From NCBI GenBank assembly GCA_016712745.1, contig JADJQN010000006.1, forward strand, positions 62,001-126,000: 64,000 nt of DNA. The letters are read 5' to 3'. The notes beneath the pieces are model-generated. The model was not told the DNA's origin. It saw only the letters and a program-made list of their open reading frames with translations, and made no database searches. Position numbers and translations under genes: made by a program. Of this stretch, positions 8,016 through 17,521 are shown piece by piece. Each line of letters begins with the position of its first letter. Positions within the stretch are counted from its first letter, which is position 1. The DNA is from Sandaracinaceae bacterium. GTDB lineage: Bacteria; Myxococcota_A; Polyangia; Polyangiales; JADJQN01.

Positions 8016-8858
8016 ATGGCAACGAATGCTCCTGTGTTTCGCGGAACCAAGTCCTATTTGACGAGTGAGGCACTTGAGTCCGCAGTGAACTGCGCGCTCG
8101 TGCTCTCGCGGCCGCTCCTAGTGAAGGGCGAACCGGGCACCGGCAAAACGCTGCTCGCCGAAGCTATCGCAGAAGCACTCGAGATGCCCCTCTTGCGCTG
8201 GCACGTGAAGAGCACGACGCGGGCGCAGGATGGCTTGTACGTCTACGACACCGTTCAACGACTCTACGATTCGCGCTTTGGCGATGGCGATGTAAAGGAC
8301 CTGCGCCGCTACATTCGTTTGGGCCCACTTGGCGAGGCATTTGCCGCGAAGAAGCGCGTCATTCTCTTGATCGACGAAGTCGACAAAGCAGACATCGAGT
8401 TTCCCAACGATCTTTTGCACGAGCTCGACCGCATGCGCTTTTCAATCACTGAGCTAAATGAGGAAGTGGTTGCGCAAGAACGGCCGATCGTCATCATCAC
8501 GAGCAACAACGAGAAAGAGCTGCCCGACGCTTTCTTGCGGCGCTGCGTGTTTCACTTCATCGACTTTCCCGATCAGGCGCTCATGCGTCGCATTGTCGAC
8601 GTGCATCACCCTGACCTCGACGCGAAGCTCGCTGACCAAGCACTTAAAGCCTTCTACGAGATCCGCGACATGAAGCGTTTGCGCAAACGCCCTAGCACGA
8701 GCGAGCTGGTGGACTGGATTGCCGTACTCAAGAACGCCGGCCTCAAAGGCGTGACGCTCGACTCGACGCTTCCCTTCCTGGGAACGCTCATCAAGAAAGA
8801 GCAAGACCTGATCGCGCTCGCCGACGAGCTGGCCGGCGGAAAGAAATACCGCACCTGA
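8016..8858 (+). CDS. MoxR-type AAA+ ATPase
   Basis: This AAA+ ATPase of the MoxR group is 280 residues long, with Walker A GEPGTGKT (38-45), Walker B VILLIDEVD (115-123) and a sensor-like ITSNN segment. Proteins of this group act as chaperones that mature or remodel partners, usually together with a VWA protein. The next gene encodes a VWA protein, and its ATG overlaps this stop (TGATG), so the pair is almost certainly translationally coupled. The start MATNAPVF was preferred over an upstream GTG. Confidence 0.92.
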   Translation: MATNAPVFRGTKSYLTSEALESAVNCALVLSRPLLVKGEPGTGKTLLAEAIAEALEMPLLRWHVKSTTRAQDGLYVYDTVQRLYDSRFGDGDVKDLRRYIRLGPLGEAFAAKKRVILLIDEVDKADIEFPNDLLHELDRMRFSITELNEEVVAQERPIVIITSNNEKELPDAFLRRCVFHFIDFPDQALMRRIVDVHHPDLDAKLADQALKAFYEIRDMKRLRKRPSTSELVDWIAVLKNAGLKGVTLDSTLPFLGTLIKKEQDLIALADELAGGKKYRT

Positions 8859-10054
8859 TGTTCGTGCCCTTTCTCTACGAGCTGCGTAAGCGCAAAGTTC
8901 CCGTCGGCACGACCGAAGCGGTGGCGCTCGCGCGTGCATTGATCGCGGGATTGCACGAGAGCTCCCTGGATGGCTTCTATCACGTGGCACGCGCTCTCTT
9001 GATTCATAGCGAGGCGCATCTGGATTCGTTCGACGAAGCGTTCCTTTCGTACTTCAAAGGGATCGAAGTTCAAGGAAACGCGTTGACCAATGAGCTGCTC
9101 GAGTGGCTAAAAAATGCGGTAGAGAAACGCGCGACGCTCACCGACGAGGAGCGCGCCTTGCTCGACCAGATGGACCCCGAAGAGCTGCGCAGGATGTTCG
9201 AAGAGCGACTGAAAGAGCAGAACGAACGACACGACGGGGGCAATCGTTGGATCGGCACAGGCGGCAGTTCGCCATTTGGCCACAGTGGTGCTGCGCGCGC
9301 CGGGATTCGCGTGGGCGGGCCTGGGGGAAACCGCAGCGCAATCCAGGTCGCGGACGCGCGCCACTATCGCGGCTACCGCAACGACCTCACTCTCGACGTG
9401 CGGCAAATGCAGGTTGCGCTGCGCAAGCTGCGCGCGTTCGAACGTGAAGGGCTCGACGAGGAGCTCGACCTTGAAGGTACGATCGATGCGACTGCAAAGA
9501 ACGCTGGCGAGATCGAAGTCGTGATGCGCCCTCCCCGGCGCCCCAATACGCGCATCGTGCTGCTCATGGATGTCGGTGGATCGATGGATCCATACGCGCA
9601 CCTCGTGTCGCGACTCTTCACGGCGGCGAGCAAGGCGTCGCACTTCAAAGAGTTTCGTAGTTATTACTTTCACAACTGCATCTACGGGCGCGTTTACCGC
9701 ACCGACCGCTTCGACGATCCAATGCGCGTGCGTGATCTGATCGCCGAGTGCGGGCCGCACCATAAACTCGTCATCGTGGGCGACGCGCTCATGGCGCCTT
9801 ACGAGCTCTTGCATGGCAGGGGCGCACTCGACTACGCGCACGACAACCAAGTCGCGGGCATCGAGTGGCTGATGATGCTCGCGCAACACTTCGATAAAAG
9901 CGTCTGGCTCAACCCGGAGCCGCAGAACTACTGGCACGGCAACACGATCGAATACGTCCGCGACGTCTTCCCCATGTTCCCCCTCACCATGGACGGCCTC
10001 GGCGAAGCCATCTCCCACCTAGTCCGCGGCAAATCCTCCCGCCGCGCCGCCTAA
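8858..10054 (+). CDS. CoxE-like VWA domain protein
   Basis: This 398-residue protein of the CoxE-like VWA group is the usual partner of a MoxR ATPase. The metal-ion-dependent adhesion site reads DVGGSM (Asp238 to Ser242), so the first Ser of the classical DxSxS motif is Gly, a variant I recall from this group. The N-terminal 170 residues are helical and rich in charged residues, with a Gly-rich stretch (about 127-158) before the VWA fold. It is cytoplasmic by the absence of a signal. It probably works with the preceding ATPase in cofactor or metal insertion into an unknown target; no oxidoreductase target is encoded nearby. Confidence 0.88.
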   Translation: MFVPFLYELRKRKVPVGTTEAVALARALIAGLHESSLDGFYHVARALLIHSEAHLDSFDEAFLSYFKGIEVQGNALTNELLEWLKNAVEKRATLTDEERALLDQMDPEELRRMFEERLKEQNERHDGGNRWIGTGGSSPFGHSGAARAGIRVGGPGGNRSAIQVADARHYRGYRNDLTLDVRQMQVALRKLRAFEREGLDEELDLEGTIDATAKNAGEIEVVMRPPRRPNTRIVLLMDVGGSMDPYAHLVSRLFTAASKASHFKEFRSYYFHNCIYGRVYRTDRFDDPMRVRDLIAECGPHHKLVIVGDALMAPYELLHGRGALDYAHDNQVAGIEWLMMLAQHFDKSVWLNPEPQNYWHGNTIEYVRDVFPMFPLTMDGLGEAISHLVRGKSSRRAA

Positions 10055-10064
10055 GGCCGCCGAA

Positions 10065-10251
10065 GGGACACGCTCCCCCTCGAAAACGCGCGCGATTTCA
10101 GACACTTGCGAATCAACTCTGGCCGGAGATTGTAAACCCCACTTATGGCGCGCGCGCAGTGTCAACACCGGAATTGGGGCCAAAAGTCTCCTGCCCAACT
10201 CCGCGCGTAAATTGTTGATTTGCTGTGTCTTTTGGAGGGGGAGCGTGTCCC
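10065..10251. repeat. 187-base imperfect palindromic element
   Basis: Perfect 17-base arms GGGACACGCTCCCCCTC (10065-10081) and its reverse complement (10235-10251) enclose sequence that itself continues to pair imperfectly. AGACAC..GC.AATCAAC near 10100-10117 matches the complement of 10214-10231, and GGAGA..CCCCA near 10125-10141 matches the complement of 10176-10193. The whole gap between the CoxE gene and hisS thus folds back on itself. The GGGAC-CGCTCC core recurs in the large element at 20101-20740. This suggests a mobile, non-coding repeat family of the REP/MITE type. No gene lies inside. Confidence 0.7.
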
Positions 10252-10290
10252 CGTGACCTGGGGGGGAAAAGAGGGTAAGTAGGCGGCCCG

Positions 10291-11565
10291 ATGGGTACTT
10301 TGCAGGCCGTAAAAGGGATGAACGACGTGCTCGGGGAGGAGACTCCTCGGTGGCAGCGGCTTGAGGCGCGGTTCCGTGAGCGCACCGCTCTTTACGGCTA
10401 CGAAGAGGTGCGCACGCCCATTGTCGAGCCTACCGCGTTGTTCTTGCGCTCGATCGGCGAGACCACCGACATCGTCGAAAAAGAAATGTACACGTTCGCC
10501 GACAAGGGCGACGCAACGCTCACGTTGCGCCCCGAAGGCACGGCATCGGCCGTGCGCGCGTATCTCGAGCACACCGTGTATGCAAAGCAGCCCGTGACGA
10601 AGTGGACCTACACGGGTGCGATGTTCCGACGTGAGCGTCCCGCGAAAGGTCGCTATCGTCAGTTTCATCAGGCCGGCGCTGAAGTGTATGGAGACCCCGG
10701 GCCGTACGTCGACGCCGAGATGATCGACATGATTGTCGCGTTCCTCGCCGACATCGGCATTCGCGACATCGAGGTGCTTGTGAACTCGCTGGGCGGTCCC
10801 GAGACGCGCCCCGCTTACACGACCGCGCTCGTCGCCTACCTCTCGCCGCTGCGGGCATCGTTGTGCGGCGACTGCCAGCGACGCATCGACACGAACCCAC
10901 TGCGCGTTCTCGACTGCAAAGTCGAGCATGATCGGGCCGTCGCAGCGCAAGCTCCGAGCGTCGTGGAATTCCTGACGCCCGCCGACAAAGAGCATTTCGA
11001 CAATCTACAGCGCACGCTCGATGCGCTCGGCACTCCTTATCGCGTCGAGCCGCGTCTGGTTCGTGGCCTCGACTACTACACGCGAACTTTGTTCGAAGTG
11101 AAAGGTCGCGGCGGTGGTTTGGGAGCGCAGGACACCGTGTGCGGCGGCGGGCGCTACGATGGACTCGTCGAACAACTCGGCGGCCAATCGACGCCGGCAA
11201 TCGGATTTGCCATGGGCATCGAGCGCCTGCTGATGATGATGGAGCAGCCGGTCGCTCAGCCAAACATCGACGTCTTCATCATCGCCGCCTCGCCGGCTGA
11301 GCTGGTGGAAGCGACAAAGATCGCGCGAGACCTTCGCCAAGGTGGCGTGCGGACGGACGCGGACCTTCGCGGCCAATCAATGAAGAGTCAGATGCGCCGC
11401 GCCGACAAGAGCGGTGCGCGTCTTGCGCTTGTGGTGGGTTCGGACGAGGTCACGCGCAGCGTTGTCCAGCTCAAAGACCTCATTGAAAAAACTCAAACCG
11501 AAGTGCCACGCGCAGATTTGCTGCCGCGCGTTCGTGCAACACTTGCTCTGGTGGAGGCAAAGTGA
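10291..11565 (+). CDS. hisS: Histidyl-tRNA synthetase
   Basis: This is a class II aminoacyl-tRNA synthetase that charges tRNA-His. The 424-residue length is standard. Recognisable segments are the N-terminal KGMNDVLGEETPRWQ, TLRPEGTASAVRAYLEH (motif 2 region), the histidine motif LVRGLDYYTRTLFEV, and AIGFAMGIERLLMMMEQ (motif 3). A C-terminal anticodon-binding domain follows. The stop overlaps the GTG start of the next gene (GTGA). Confidence 0.97.
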   Translation: MGTLQAVKGMNDVLGEETPRWQRLEARFRERTALYGYEEVRTPIVEPTALFLRSIGETTDIVEKEMYTFADKGDATLTLRPEGTASAVRAYLEHTVYAKQPVTKWTYTGAMFRRERPAKGRYRQFHQAGAEVYGDPGPYVDAEMIDMIVAFLADIGIRDIEVLVNSLGGPETRPAYTTALVAYLSPLRASLCGDCQRRIDTNPLRVLDCKVEHDRAVAAQAPSVVEFLTPADKEHFDNLQRTLDALGTPYRVEPRLVRGLDYYTRTLFEVKGRGGGLGAQDTVCGGGRYDGLVEQLGGQSTPAIGFAMGIERLLMMMEQPVAQPNIDVFIIAASPAELVEATKIARDLRQGGVRTDADLRGQSMKSQMRRADKSGARLALVVGSDEVTRSVVQLKDLIEKTQTEVPRADLLPRVRATLALVEAK

Positions 11566-13376
11566 ACACGCGCTTTTTGACGAGCGTGCTGCTCGCTATC
11601 TTCTTTCTCTTCGCGCCACCGTTCGCGATGCGACACGCCACAGCGCAAGATGGCGCGGCGCCTCCCAATGCGCCCGAAACAGGAAGCGACGAAGACGCGG
11701 AAGAAGAGCTGCCTGCCGACGACGCACCGGCAGAAACCGATGGCGCCGATGCAGGCGCAGGCGCGGCTAGCGCGGAGGAGAGCGAGTCTTCCGCTGGCGA
11801 CGCTGCGCCTGAAACGACGCCGCCCGCCGCCGAAGACGAAACGATTGCCCCCCCCGGCCACACGGTTTCCTATCAGCCGCCGGCCGATGAGGCGGGCACG
11901 ACGCACTTCATCTTGCCGCCCTACTTTCACGAGCGCCGCGGCGATGTGACGACCACGGTGGTGTTCCCGCTCTTTGCGCGCCGCACCGATGCCCACGATG
12001 CGCAAATGCTCGTCGGTCCTTACTACCAGCGACGCGGTGCCATTCTCCGGGCCGACGTTTTGTTCCCAGTCTTCTGGTCGTTTCGTGGAGCAAATTCAGT
12101 CACATGGGTCGTGCCGCCGGTTTACTCACGCACTCGCGCTGAAGGTTTCGACTTCGGAATCGCGCCGCTCTTCTTCTCCGGACGCACGAACAACTCCGTC
12201 TACACAGTCATCCCGGAGCTCTTGACGGTTGCGTGGGCAAACGAAGACCACGCGCACACGTTCGCGGGTCCGTTCTGGCGCATTCGCGATCACGAGAACG
12301 AAGACTGGGGCATCTTTCCGGTGCTCTGGACGAGCCAGCACGAGTCGTTCTCACGCGTCATCTCCCCCCTTTACTTGCACTTCACGAGCGAGGAAAACCA
12401 AAGCGAGCTCACGATTGTGCCGCCGTTGCTCACGTACCATCGCACGACCGACACCGGCGCGGCCTACGGCGTAGCCCCCATCTTCTTCCACGCGCACGAT
12501 CGCCACGGCAGCGCCCTCACGATTCCGCCGCTCGTCTTTCACTATTCTCATGAAGACGACGGTTCGATGCGCCTCGTCACGCCGCTCTTCGGCTATGCGA
12601 ACACGCCCACCTCCAGCACGTTTATCTCGTGGCTCTATCAGCGCCATCGCGGCGTAACCGAGCTGGACTCGGTGGCCCCGCTCTTCTTCTCCATGCGGGA
12701 TCCGCGCGAGCACTCCTCCACAACTGTGCTGCCGCTTTTGCTTAGCTGGCACCATGAGTCACCGGCCGAGGTCACGACGGTAATTGGCGGCCCACTCTTT
12801 GTACATGTTGGCGAGACCGGGCGTTTCGATACGTATTTCACGCCGCTTGCGGCGCACTATCGGAATCACGAACGCGACCGCGCGGGCACGTGGATTTTCC
12901 CAAACATCGAAGTCTCACACACCGAGCAATCGCAGACGTTCAACATCCATCCGGTCCTGTACGAGACGCAAGCGCGCACGCATCGGCATTTCGTGCTCGC
13001 GCCCCTTGTTTGGAATTTCGAAAACGAACGCACGGATTCGGCGACGACCATCTTCGCACCCTTGTTCTGGCGCTTCCGCAATCACGACACGGTTAGCCAG
13101 CTCGCGGTCAACACCTATTGGCACGAGACGCGCCAGGGTGGCGTGCACTCCTGGGAGTTTCACTTCTTTCCCCTCTTCGCCTTCGGCGAAAACGCGCCAG
13201 GGGACACGTGGTGGAACGTTCTCTACGGCCTGGTTGGCTATCAGCGCCAAGGCAGCTACGCGCAGATGAAGCTCTTTTACATCCCGTTTCAAGTCGACGG
13301 CCCGAGCGCGAGTGATCCGCCCAGCGTCGCGCCGGCGCAAACCGCCAACGACGGAGTCGGCACCCGCTTCAACTGA
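11562..13376 (+). CDS. Exported beta-repeat protein of unknown function
   Basis: This 604-residue protein begins with a signal peptide (FLTSVLLAIFFLFAPPFAMRHATAQ). An acidic Ala/Glu/Asp linker (about 30-110) follows. The rest consists of some 17 irregular repeats of 25-30 residues of the type VFPLFxxxxxx / APLFWRFRxxD / IPPLVFHYSHED, alternating aromatic-proline-phenylalanine strands with polar turns. Such a pattern fits a beta-propeller or an outer-membrane beta structure, but the fold cannot be fixed from sequence. The GTG start overlaps the hisS stop, so translation is coupled to hisS. No catalytic motif is seen. Confidence 0.8.
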   Translation: MNTRFLTSVLLAIFFLFAPPFAMRHATAQDGAAPPNAPETGSDEDAEEELPADDAPAETDGADAGAGAASAEESESSAGDAAPETTPPAAEDETIAPPGHTVSYQPPADEAGTTHFILPPYFHERRGDVTTTVVFPLFARRTDAHDAQMLVGPYYQRRGAILRADVLFPVFWSFRGANSVTWVVPPVYSRTRAEGFDFGIAPLFFSGRTNNSVYTVIPELLTVAWANEDHAHTFAGPFWRIRDHENEDWGIFPVLWTSQHESFSRVISPLYLHFTSEENQSELTIVPPLLTYHRTTDTGAAYGVAPIFFHAHDRHGSALTIPPLVFHYSHEDDGSMRLVTPLFGYANTPTSSTFISWLYQRHRGVTELDSVAPLFFSMRDPREHSSTTVLPLLLSWHHESPAEVTTVIGGPLFVHVGETGRFDTYFTPLAAHYRNHERDRAGTWIFPNIEVSHTEQSQTFNIHPVLYETQARTHRHFVLAPLVWNFENERTDSATTIFAPLFWRFRNHDTVSQLAVNTYWHETRQGGVHSWEFHFFPLFAFGENAPGDTWWNVLYGLVGYQRQGSYAQMKLFYIPFQVDGPSASDPPSVAPAQTANDGVGTRFN

Positions 13377-13403
13377 TCGTCTCTTCTCGTAGCGAGCGGC
13401 GGG

Positions 13404-14054
13404 CTAAATGCGTGCAGGTGGCGGAGCTTCGCGCTCTGTTGCTGGCGTCGGTGTCGCAGGGACGGTCGCAGGCGTCGGTGCATTCGGCGAAGGTGCTTGC
13501 GGACTCTGCGGCGGCGCGTCGGCCGGCGCATAGTTGCCGCCGTCAAACGATACGTAGAGGAAGAAGTAACCGCCTTCGCCCGATTCCACGCTTACGACCG
13601 GTTGCACGTTGGCGCGCATCTCGAGCACCAATGCCAAGTCGCGTCGCCGCGTCTCGAGATAGGCGCGGCGCACCGGCGTATTGAAAAAGGTCGTGATGAG
13701 TGGACGGCGCGATTGACGATCCGCTACGCGCGTGTTGCGCAGAACTACGACGACGCGATTGCCTTCGACCTGTGTCGTAAACTCCACCGCCGCGGTGGTC
13801 TGCACGAAAAAGCGCGACGCGCCGTCTGCGCGCGGCTGAAAACCCGGCCAGGTAACCGCCGTCGGATGAACGCCCGGACGCTGACGAATGTGCGACGGCG
13901 TCTGACTCGTGCCCGGTACTACGCCCTCGTACTGCCCGACTGCGCGCGGCTGCCCAGTCAGCGCAACTCCGCCCCCGGGCGCCGGAGCCTGCTGCGCCAG
14001 CGTCGGCGCCGCGAATAGAAGCGAGAAGCTCAGGATTGGCAACGAAATGCGCAT
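13404..14054 (-). CDS. Secreted AMIN-like domain protein
   Basis: A signal peptide (ISLPILSFSLLFAAPTLAQQ) is followed by a roughly 115-residue domain reading TTAAVEFTTQVEGNRVVVVLRNTR ... RRDLALVLEMRANVQPVVSV. This resembles AMIN-type periplasmic domains that bind peptidoglycan or pilus secretins. The C-terminus is a Pro/Ala/Thr-rich tail of about 45 residues. The start MRISLP was chosen because it gives a clean signal peptide; the frame is open further upstream into the promoter area of the kinase gene on the other strand. The precise role is unknown. Confidence 0.65.
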   Translation of the reverse strand: MRISLPILSFSLLFAAPTLAQQAPAPGGGVALTGQPRAVGQYEGVVPGTSQTPSHIRQRPGVHPTAVTWPGFQPRADGASRFFVQTTAAVEFTTQVEGNRVVVVLRNTRVADRQSRRPLITTFFNTPVRRAYLETRRRDLALVLEMRANVQPVVSVESGEGGYFFLYVSFDGGNYAPADAPPQSPQAPSPNAPTPATVPATPTPATEREAPPPARI

Positions 14055-14130
14055 GCGCGGATCGTAAAGGCCCAGCCGCGGAACGGCAAACAATGGGCGA
14101 CGCGCGATTTCGGCGTTATTCTCGCCGCGC

Positions 14131-15627
14131 ATGCCGTGGCTCGAGGGAATGACCATCACGTGGGCAGGGATCAGCGCCTACCTATCGGTCTTCTATACGA
14201 TGCTCTTCTTTCGGCGGCGCAGCGAACGCGACGTGCTCTCGTTCGCATTCATCGCGTTCTCGCTCTTCATTCACAGCATCGGCACTGTGCTTCTCTATCG
14301 CGCGCGTACGCTCGATGAAGGAACAACTGCCGAATGCGTGGCTCTCACAGGCGTGGGTCTGGGCGTGGGCCTGCTCGTAGATTTCGTCGACCACACGTGC
14401 GGTATCCCGAACGGTATTTGGCGTAAGAGTGCATACGCGTACTCGGTGATAGGCGTACTCGGCTCGATCGCAGGGCTGCTCACAGAACGCGACGGTGACT
14501 TGGCGGCGCGCTCCTGGGGATTTGCATCGGCGCCGGACTTTCCGATGCGCGAGCTGTCGGTGTTCGGATGGATCCTCGCCGCGTTGGCGTTCGTCTTCGT
14601 AGGCCACGTATGCGTGACCTTGATTCGGTTCGTTCCAACCAGTCGTCAGGCCCGCGCGGTGCTTGTCTGCGCGGTATTTGCGTGCGTTGCCGGCATTAAC
14701 GATTTCCTGCTTCTCGCTGCGCACCTGCGTACCTGGCCGCTCGTGCCGCACGCCGGTTTCCTCGTCGGCGGGATCATGAGCGCGAGTCTGATCGACCGCT
14801 TCGTGCGTTCTCGCGATGAGCTACAAGTGAAGACGTCGGAGCTTGTCGCAAGCTACGACCGCGTCAAGCAAGCGAGCGAAGAGCTGCAGCACAAGCAGCA
14901 GCTGGCTAGCGTGGGCGAGCTCTCGGCCGTTATCGCGCACGAAGTCCGCAATCCACTCGCGATTATCAAGAACGCGACGTCCAATTTGCGCCGACAGCAG
15001 CTTCGCCATTCCGATCGCGATGTACTGCTGGGCATCCTCGACGAGGAGTCAGATCGACTCAATCGCTTGGTAAACGAGCTTCTCACCTTTGCAAGTCCCG
15101 TTGTACCCCGCGGGCGTTCGATTCGCGTTAGCGTAATGATCAGCCACGCCATCGAGCTCGCACGAAAGGCGCGCGCCCAGGAGGCCGAACGCATCATGTT
15201 CGATGTGGATCTCTCAGGAAGTCCCGAATCCATCGCGTGCGATCCGGACCTGCTTCAGCAAGCCCTGGTGAACATCACCGAGAACGCTCTTCAAGCGATG
15301 CCGGACGGAGGCAAGTTTAGCGTACGTGCCTCGCAAACTACGCTTCGCGATCGGCCGGCGGTGGCTCTTCTCTTCAGCGATACGGGCGAGGGCATGGAGC
15401 TCGACGTGCGAGCGAAGGCGACCGATCCATTCTTCACAACGCGTCCCACGGGAACGGGCCTCGGTCTCGCTATCGTCGAGCGAATCATGCGCGCTCATCA
15501 CGGCGAGCTGGCGATTCAGAGCGTGCGTGGCCAAGGGACGACGGTGACCCTGACGGTGCCGACCGATCGCGAAAGCGTCCTTCCAGGCCTTGTCACAGAC
15601 GCTGAGTTCATCCCTTCGCGTTCGTGA
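14131..15627 (+). CDS. Membrane sensor histidine kinase
   Basis: This 498-residue sensor kinase has an N-terminal region of about seven hydrophobic segments (residues 10-225), then a short coiled coil (DELQVKTSELVASYDRVKQASEELQ). The dimerisation/phosphoacceptor helix carries His270 in IAHEVRNPLAII. The ATP-binding domain shows the N box NITENALQAMP and the G boxes DTGEGM and GTGLGLAIV. The signal sensed by the membrane part is unknown, and no response regulator is adjacent. Its last 20 bases overlap the end of the convergent metallohydrolase gene. Confidence 0.92.
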   Translation: MPWLEGMTITWAGISAYLSVFYTMLFFRRRSERDVLSFAFIAFSLFIHSIGTVLLYRARTLDEGTTAECVALTGVGLGVGLLVDFVDHTCGIPNGIWRKSAYAYSVIGVLGSIAGLLTERDGDLAARSWGFASAPDFPMRELSVFGWILAALAFVFVGHVCVTLIRFVPTSRQARAVLVCAVFACVAGINDFLLLAAHLRTWPLVPHAGFLVGGIMSASLIDRFVRSRDELQVKTSELVASYDRVKQASEELQHKQQLASVGELSAVIAHEVRNPLAIIKNATSNLRRQQLRHSDRDVLLGILDEESDRLNRLVNELLTFASPVVPRGRSIRVSVMISHAIELARKARAQEAERIMFDVDLSGSPESIACDPDLLQQALVNITENALQAMPDGGKFSVRASQTTLRDRPAVALLFSDTGEGMELDVRAKATDPFFTTRPTGTGLGLAIVERIMRAHHGELAIQSVRGQGTTVTLTVPTDRESVLPGLVTDAEFIPSRS

Positions 15628-17506
15628 AGATGGGGCTGGACCACGCCATTTCGCCATCCTCTTGCTCGACACGCGCATAAACATAAGGAGCACAAAGGCT
15701 GGCTTCGATATGCGCCTCGCGGCCGGTGCCGTCGCTCGTAGCAAGCACGCCGCTTGGACCGACGAGGCGAATGCTACGAATTGTCCCCGCGCCACGTGCG
15801 CGCGCAACGATTCGAACCGCGTCGTCTGTCGCAAGCTCGCTCCCCATCGGCAAGTCGCCAACTCGCACATCGAGGTGGATACGTGCACCGCTTGTCGCGT
15901 AGCAGCGGCGTGCGCGAATGGCCTCGAGTATAGCTTCGCGTGTGCACTCGGTCGCCTGCACAACGGTGAGACCCGTGCGAAAGGGATCGCGTTTGCGCCC
16001 TACTCCATGATGCCAAAGCAGTCCGTGTCCATCGGAGCAAGCGATAAACCCGAAACGATGTCCACGTCGCAGTACCGCGTCGACCATGTGGTCCCGCAAA
16101 TCGCCGCGCTGCCCCAGTGGATGCTCCGCGAATTCGTAGCACCCGTGACACGAACAGATCTCCCAGACTGGCTGACCGATGGGGTCGTGCGCATCTTCGT
16201 TCGCGCCGGTCCAGCCGACGTGGTGGGGAACCGAAAAGCCGCCAAGCGCCCGGACTTGTGCGACCACATCGCGGCCTTCGGTCACAACATCGCGCGACAC
16301 GATCGGCGAGCCGGGGCGCGGCATGTAGACAACTTTGTGTCCGGGCCCTGGGTACGAACGACCGGTCCACTCGTACGCAAGAATCGTCGCGAACGCTCCC
16401 GGGTCGTTGTGATGCTCGGCCACCGCCTGCAGGTAGGCCCACTCGCCAGGACCCACACGCTTACCCAAAAAAGATTCGTGATCGCTAAGCGCACAGAAGT
16501 CATCGCCGTATAGTTCACGTGCACGAACAAAGGGTTCGTCCGCTGTGCCGCATCCATCGGAATGAGCGCTGTGCTGGTGAATATCTCCGAAAAGATTGCG
16601 CTGACCGCTGGGTAGCAAGAACGTTTCATCGTGTAGCGTGCGTGCGCGCGCACTTTCCGCGACTCGTCGAACATCGGCGCGGACAAGCGAAGGCGCACCT
16701 CCTTCGGCGGCTTCGTGACGTTCGACCACGATGCCTTCGCGCTCGCGACGCGCGGTAAGCAGAGTGCCGCCTTCGAGACGCACACACGCGACGCGACGTC
16801 CGCGACAACCCCACGTGCCGACGCCTAGCGCGAGGCGTTCGGAGAATCCCGCGCGCGTCACATTCTGACGGTAAAAACAGTGCGAACCGCGCCCGTAAAT
16901 CGTGAGCGCACCATCTGCGTTCACAACCAGGGATGGAAACTCGAAGCCCTGCTCTTCTCCTTCGCGATCCCTGTCGCGCTCGCGCATCGGCTGCGCGACC
17001 GCGTGTACTGCCCCCGACGCGTCTACATATCGCAGCTCGATCCACTTTGTGATGTCCGGTTTGAGGGTGTCCTCGCGAACATTGTGATGAAACGCGACCC
17101 AATGACCGTCGCCCTGCGTCGCGATCGCCACCGCTGCGGCCGTGCCGAACGCTTCCCACACGCAGAGCGGCGCCGCGCCATCGCGCGTGAGCAGCACGCG
17201 GCTCACGCCTTCATTCCGTGTCACGACGACTCGCGCGCCTTCGCAGCTTGCGACGTCTTCAAGCGCGACATCGTTTGCAACTGCTGGCGGCGAGACCGTG
17301 CGGTCGAGAACAGAGATCCCATGGAATTCTTGGGCGAGCTCCTGAGGTACGCCCATCACGCTGGCGTCGGCGGCGATTGTGCGCTCCACCAACGACTCAC
17401 CAAGCTCGTGCCACTCAACGGTCCACAGTGTGGCCGTGCCATCGGCGTTCGCACGCAACACCGGTGTTCGCAAATAGCGAGCCTCCGTTTGAGCGAGCAA
17501 CGTCAT
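15608..17506 (-). CDS. CehA/DUF3604-like PHP-fold metallohydrolase
   Basis: This is a 632-residue protein without a signal peptide. The N-terminal half (about 1-300) is a beta-rich domain. The C-terminal half has metal-binding motifs of PHP-like hydrolases: GDIHQHSAHSDG, LSDHESF, VPHHVGW and CSDGHG. These match the CehA/McbA/DUF3604 group, whose known members cleave ester or carbamate substrates; the substrate here is unknown. It starts 15 bases after the sulfatase-like gene, so both probably form one operon. Confidence 0.75.
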   Translation of the reverse strand: MTLLAQTEARYLRTPVLRANADGTATLWTVEWHELGESLVERTIAADASVMGVPQELAQEFHGISVLDRTVSPPAVANDVALEDVASCEGARVVVTRNEGVSRVLLTRDGAAPLCVWEAFGTAAAVAIATQGDGHWVAFHHNVREDTLKPDITKWIELRYVDASGAVHAVAQPMRERDRDREGEEQGFEFPSLVVNADGALTIYGRGSHCFYRQNVTRAGFSERLALGVGTWGCRGRRVACVRLEGGTLLTARREREGIVVERHEAAEGGAPSLVRADVRRVAESARARTLHDETFLLPSGQRNLFGDIHQHSAHSDGCGTADEPFVRARELYGDDFCALSDHESFLGKRVGPGEWAYLQAVAEHHNDPGAFATILAYEWTGRSYPGPGHKVVYMPRPGSPIVSRDVVTEGRDVVAQVRALGGFSVPHHVGWTGANEDAHDPIGQPVWEICSCHGCYEFAEHPLGQRGDLRDHMVDAVLRRGHRFGFIACSDGHGLLWHHGVGRKRDPFRTGLTVVQATECTREAILEAIRARRCYATSGARIHLDVRVGDLPMGSELATDDAVRIVARARGAGTIRSIRLVGPSGVLATSDGTGREAHIEASLCAPYVYARVEQEDGEMAWSSPIFTNAKG

Positions 17507-17521
17507 GGACTCTCCGTCGTA

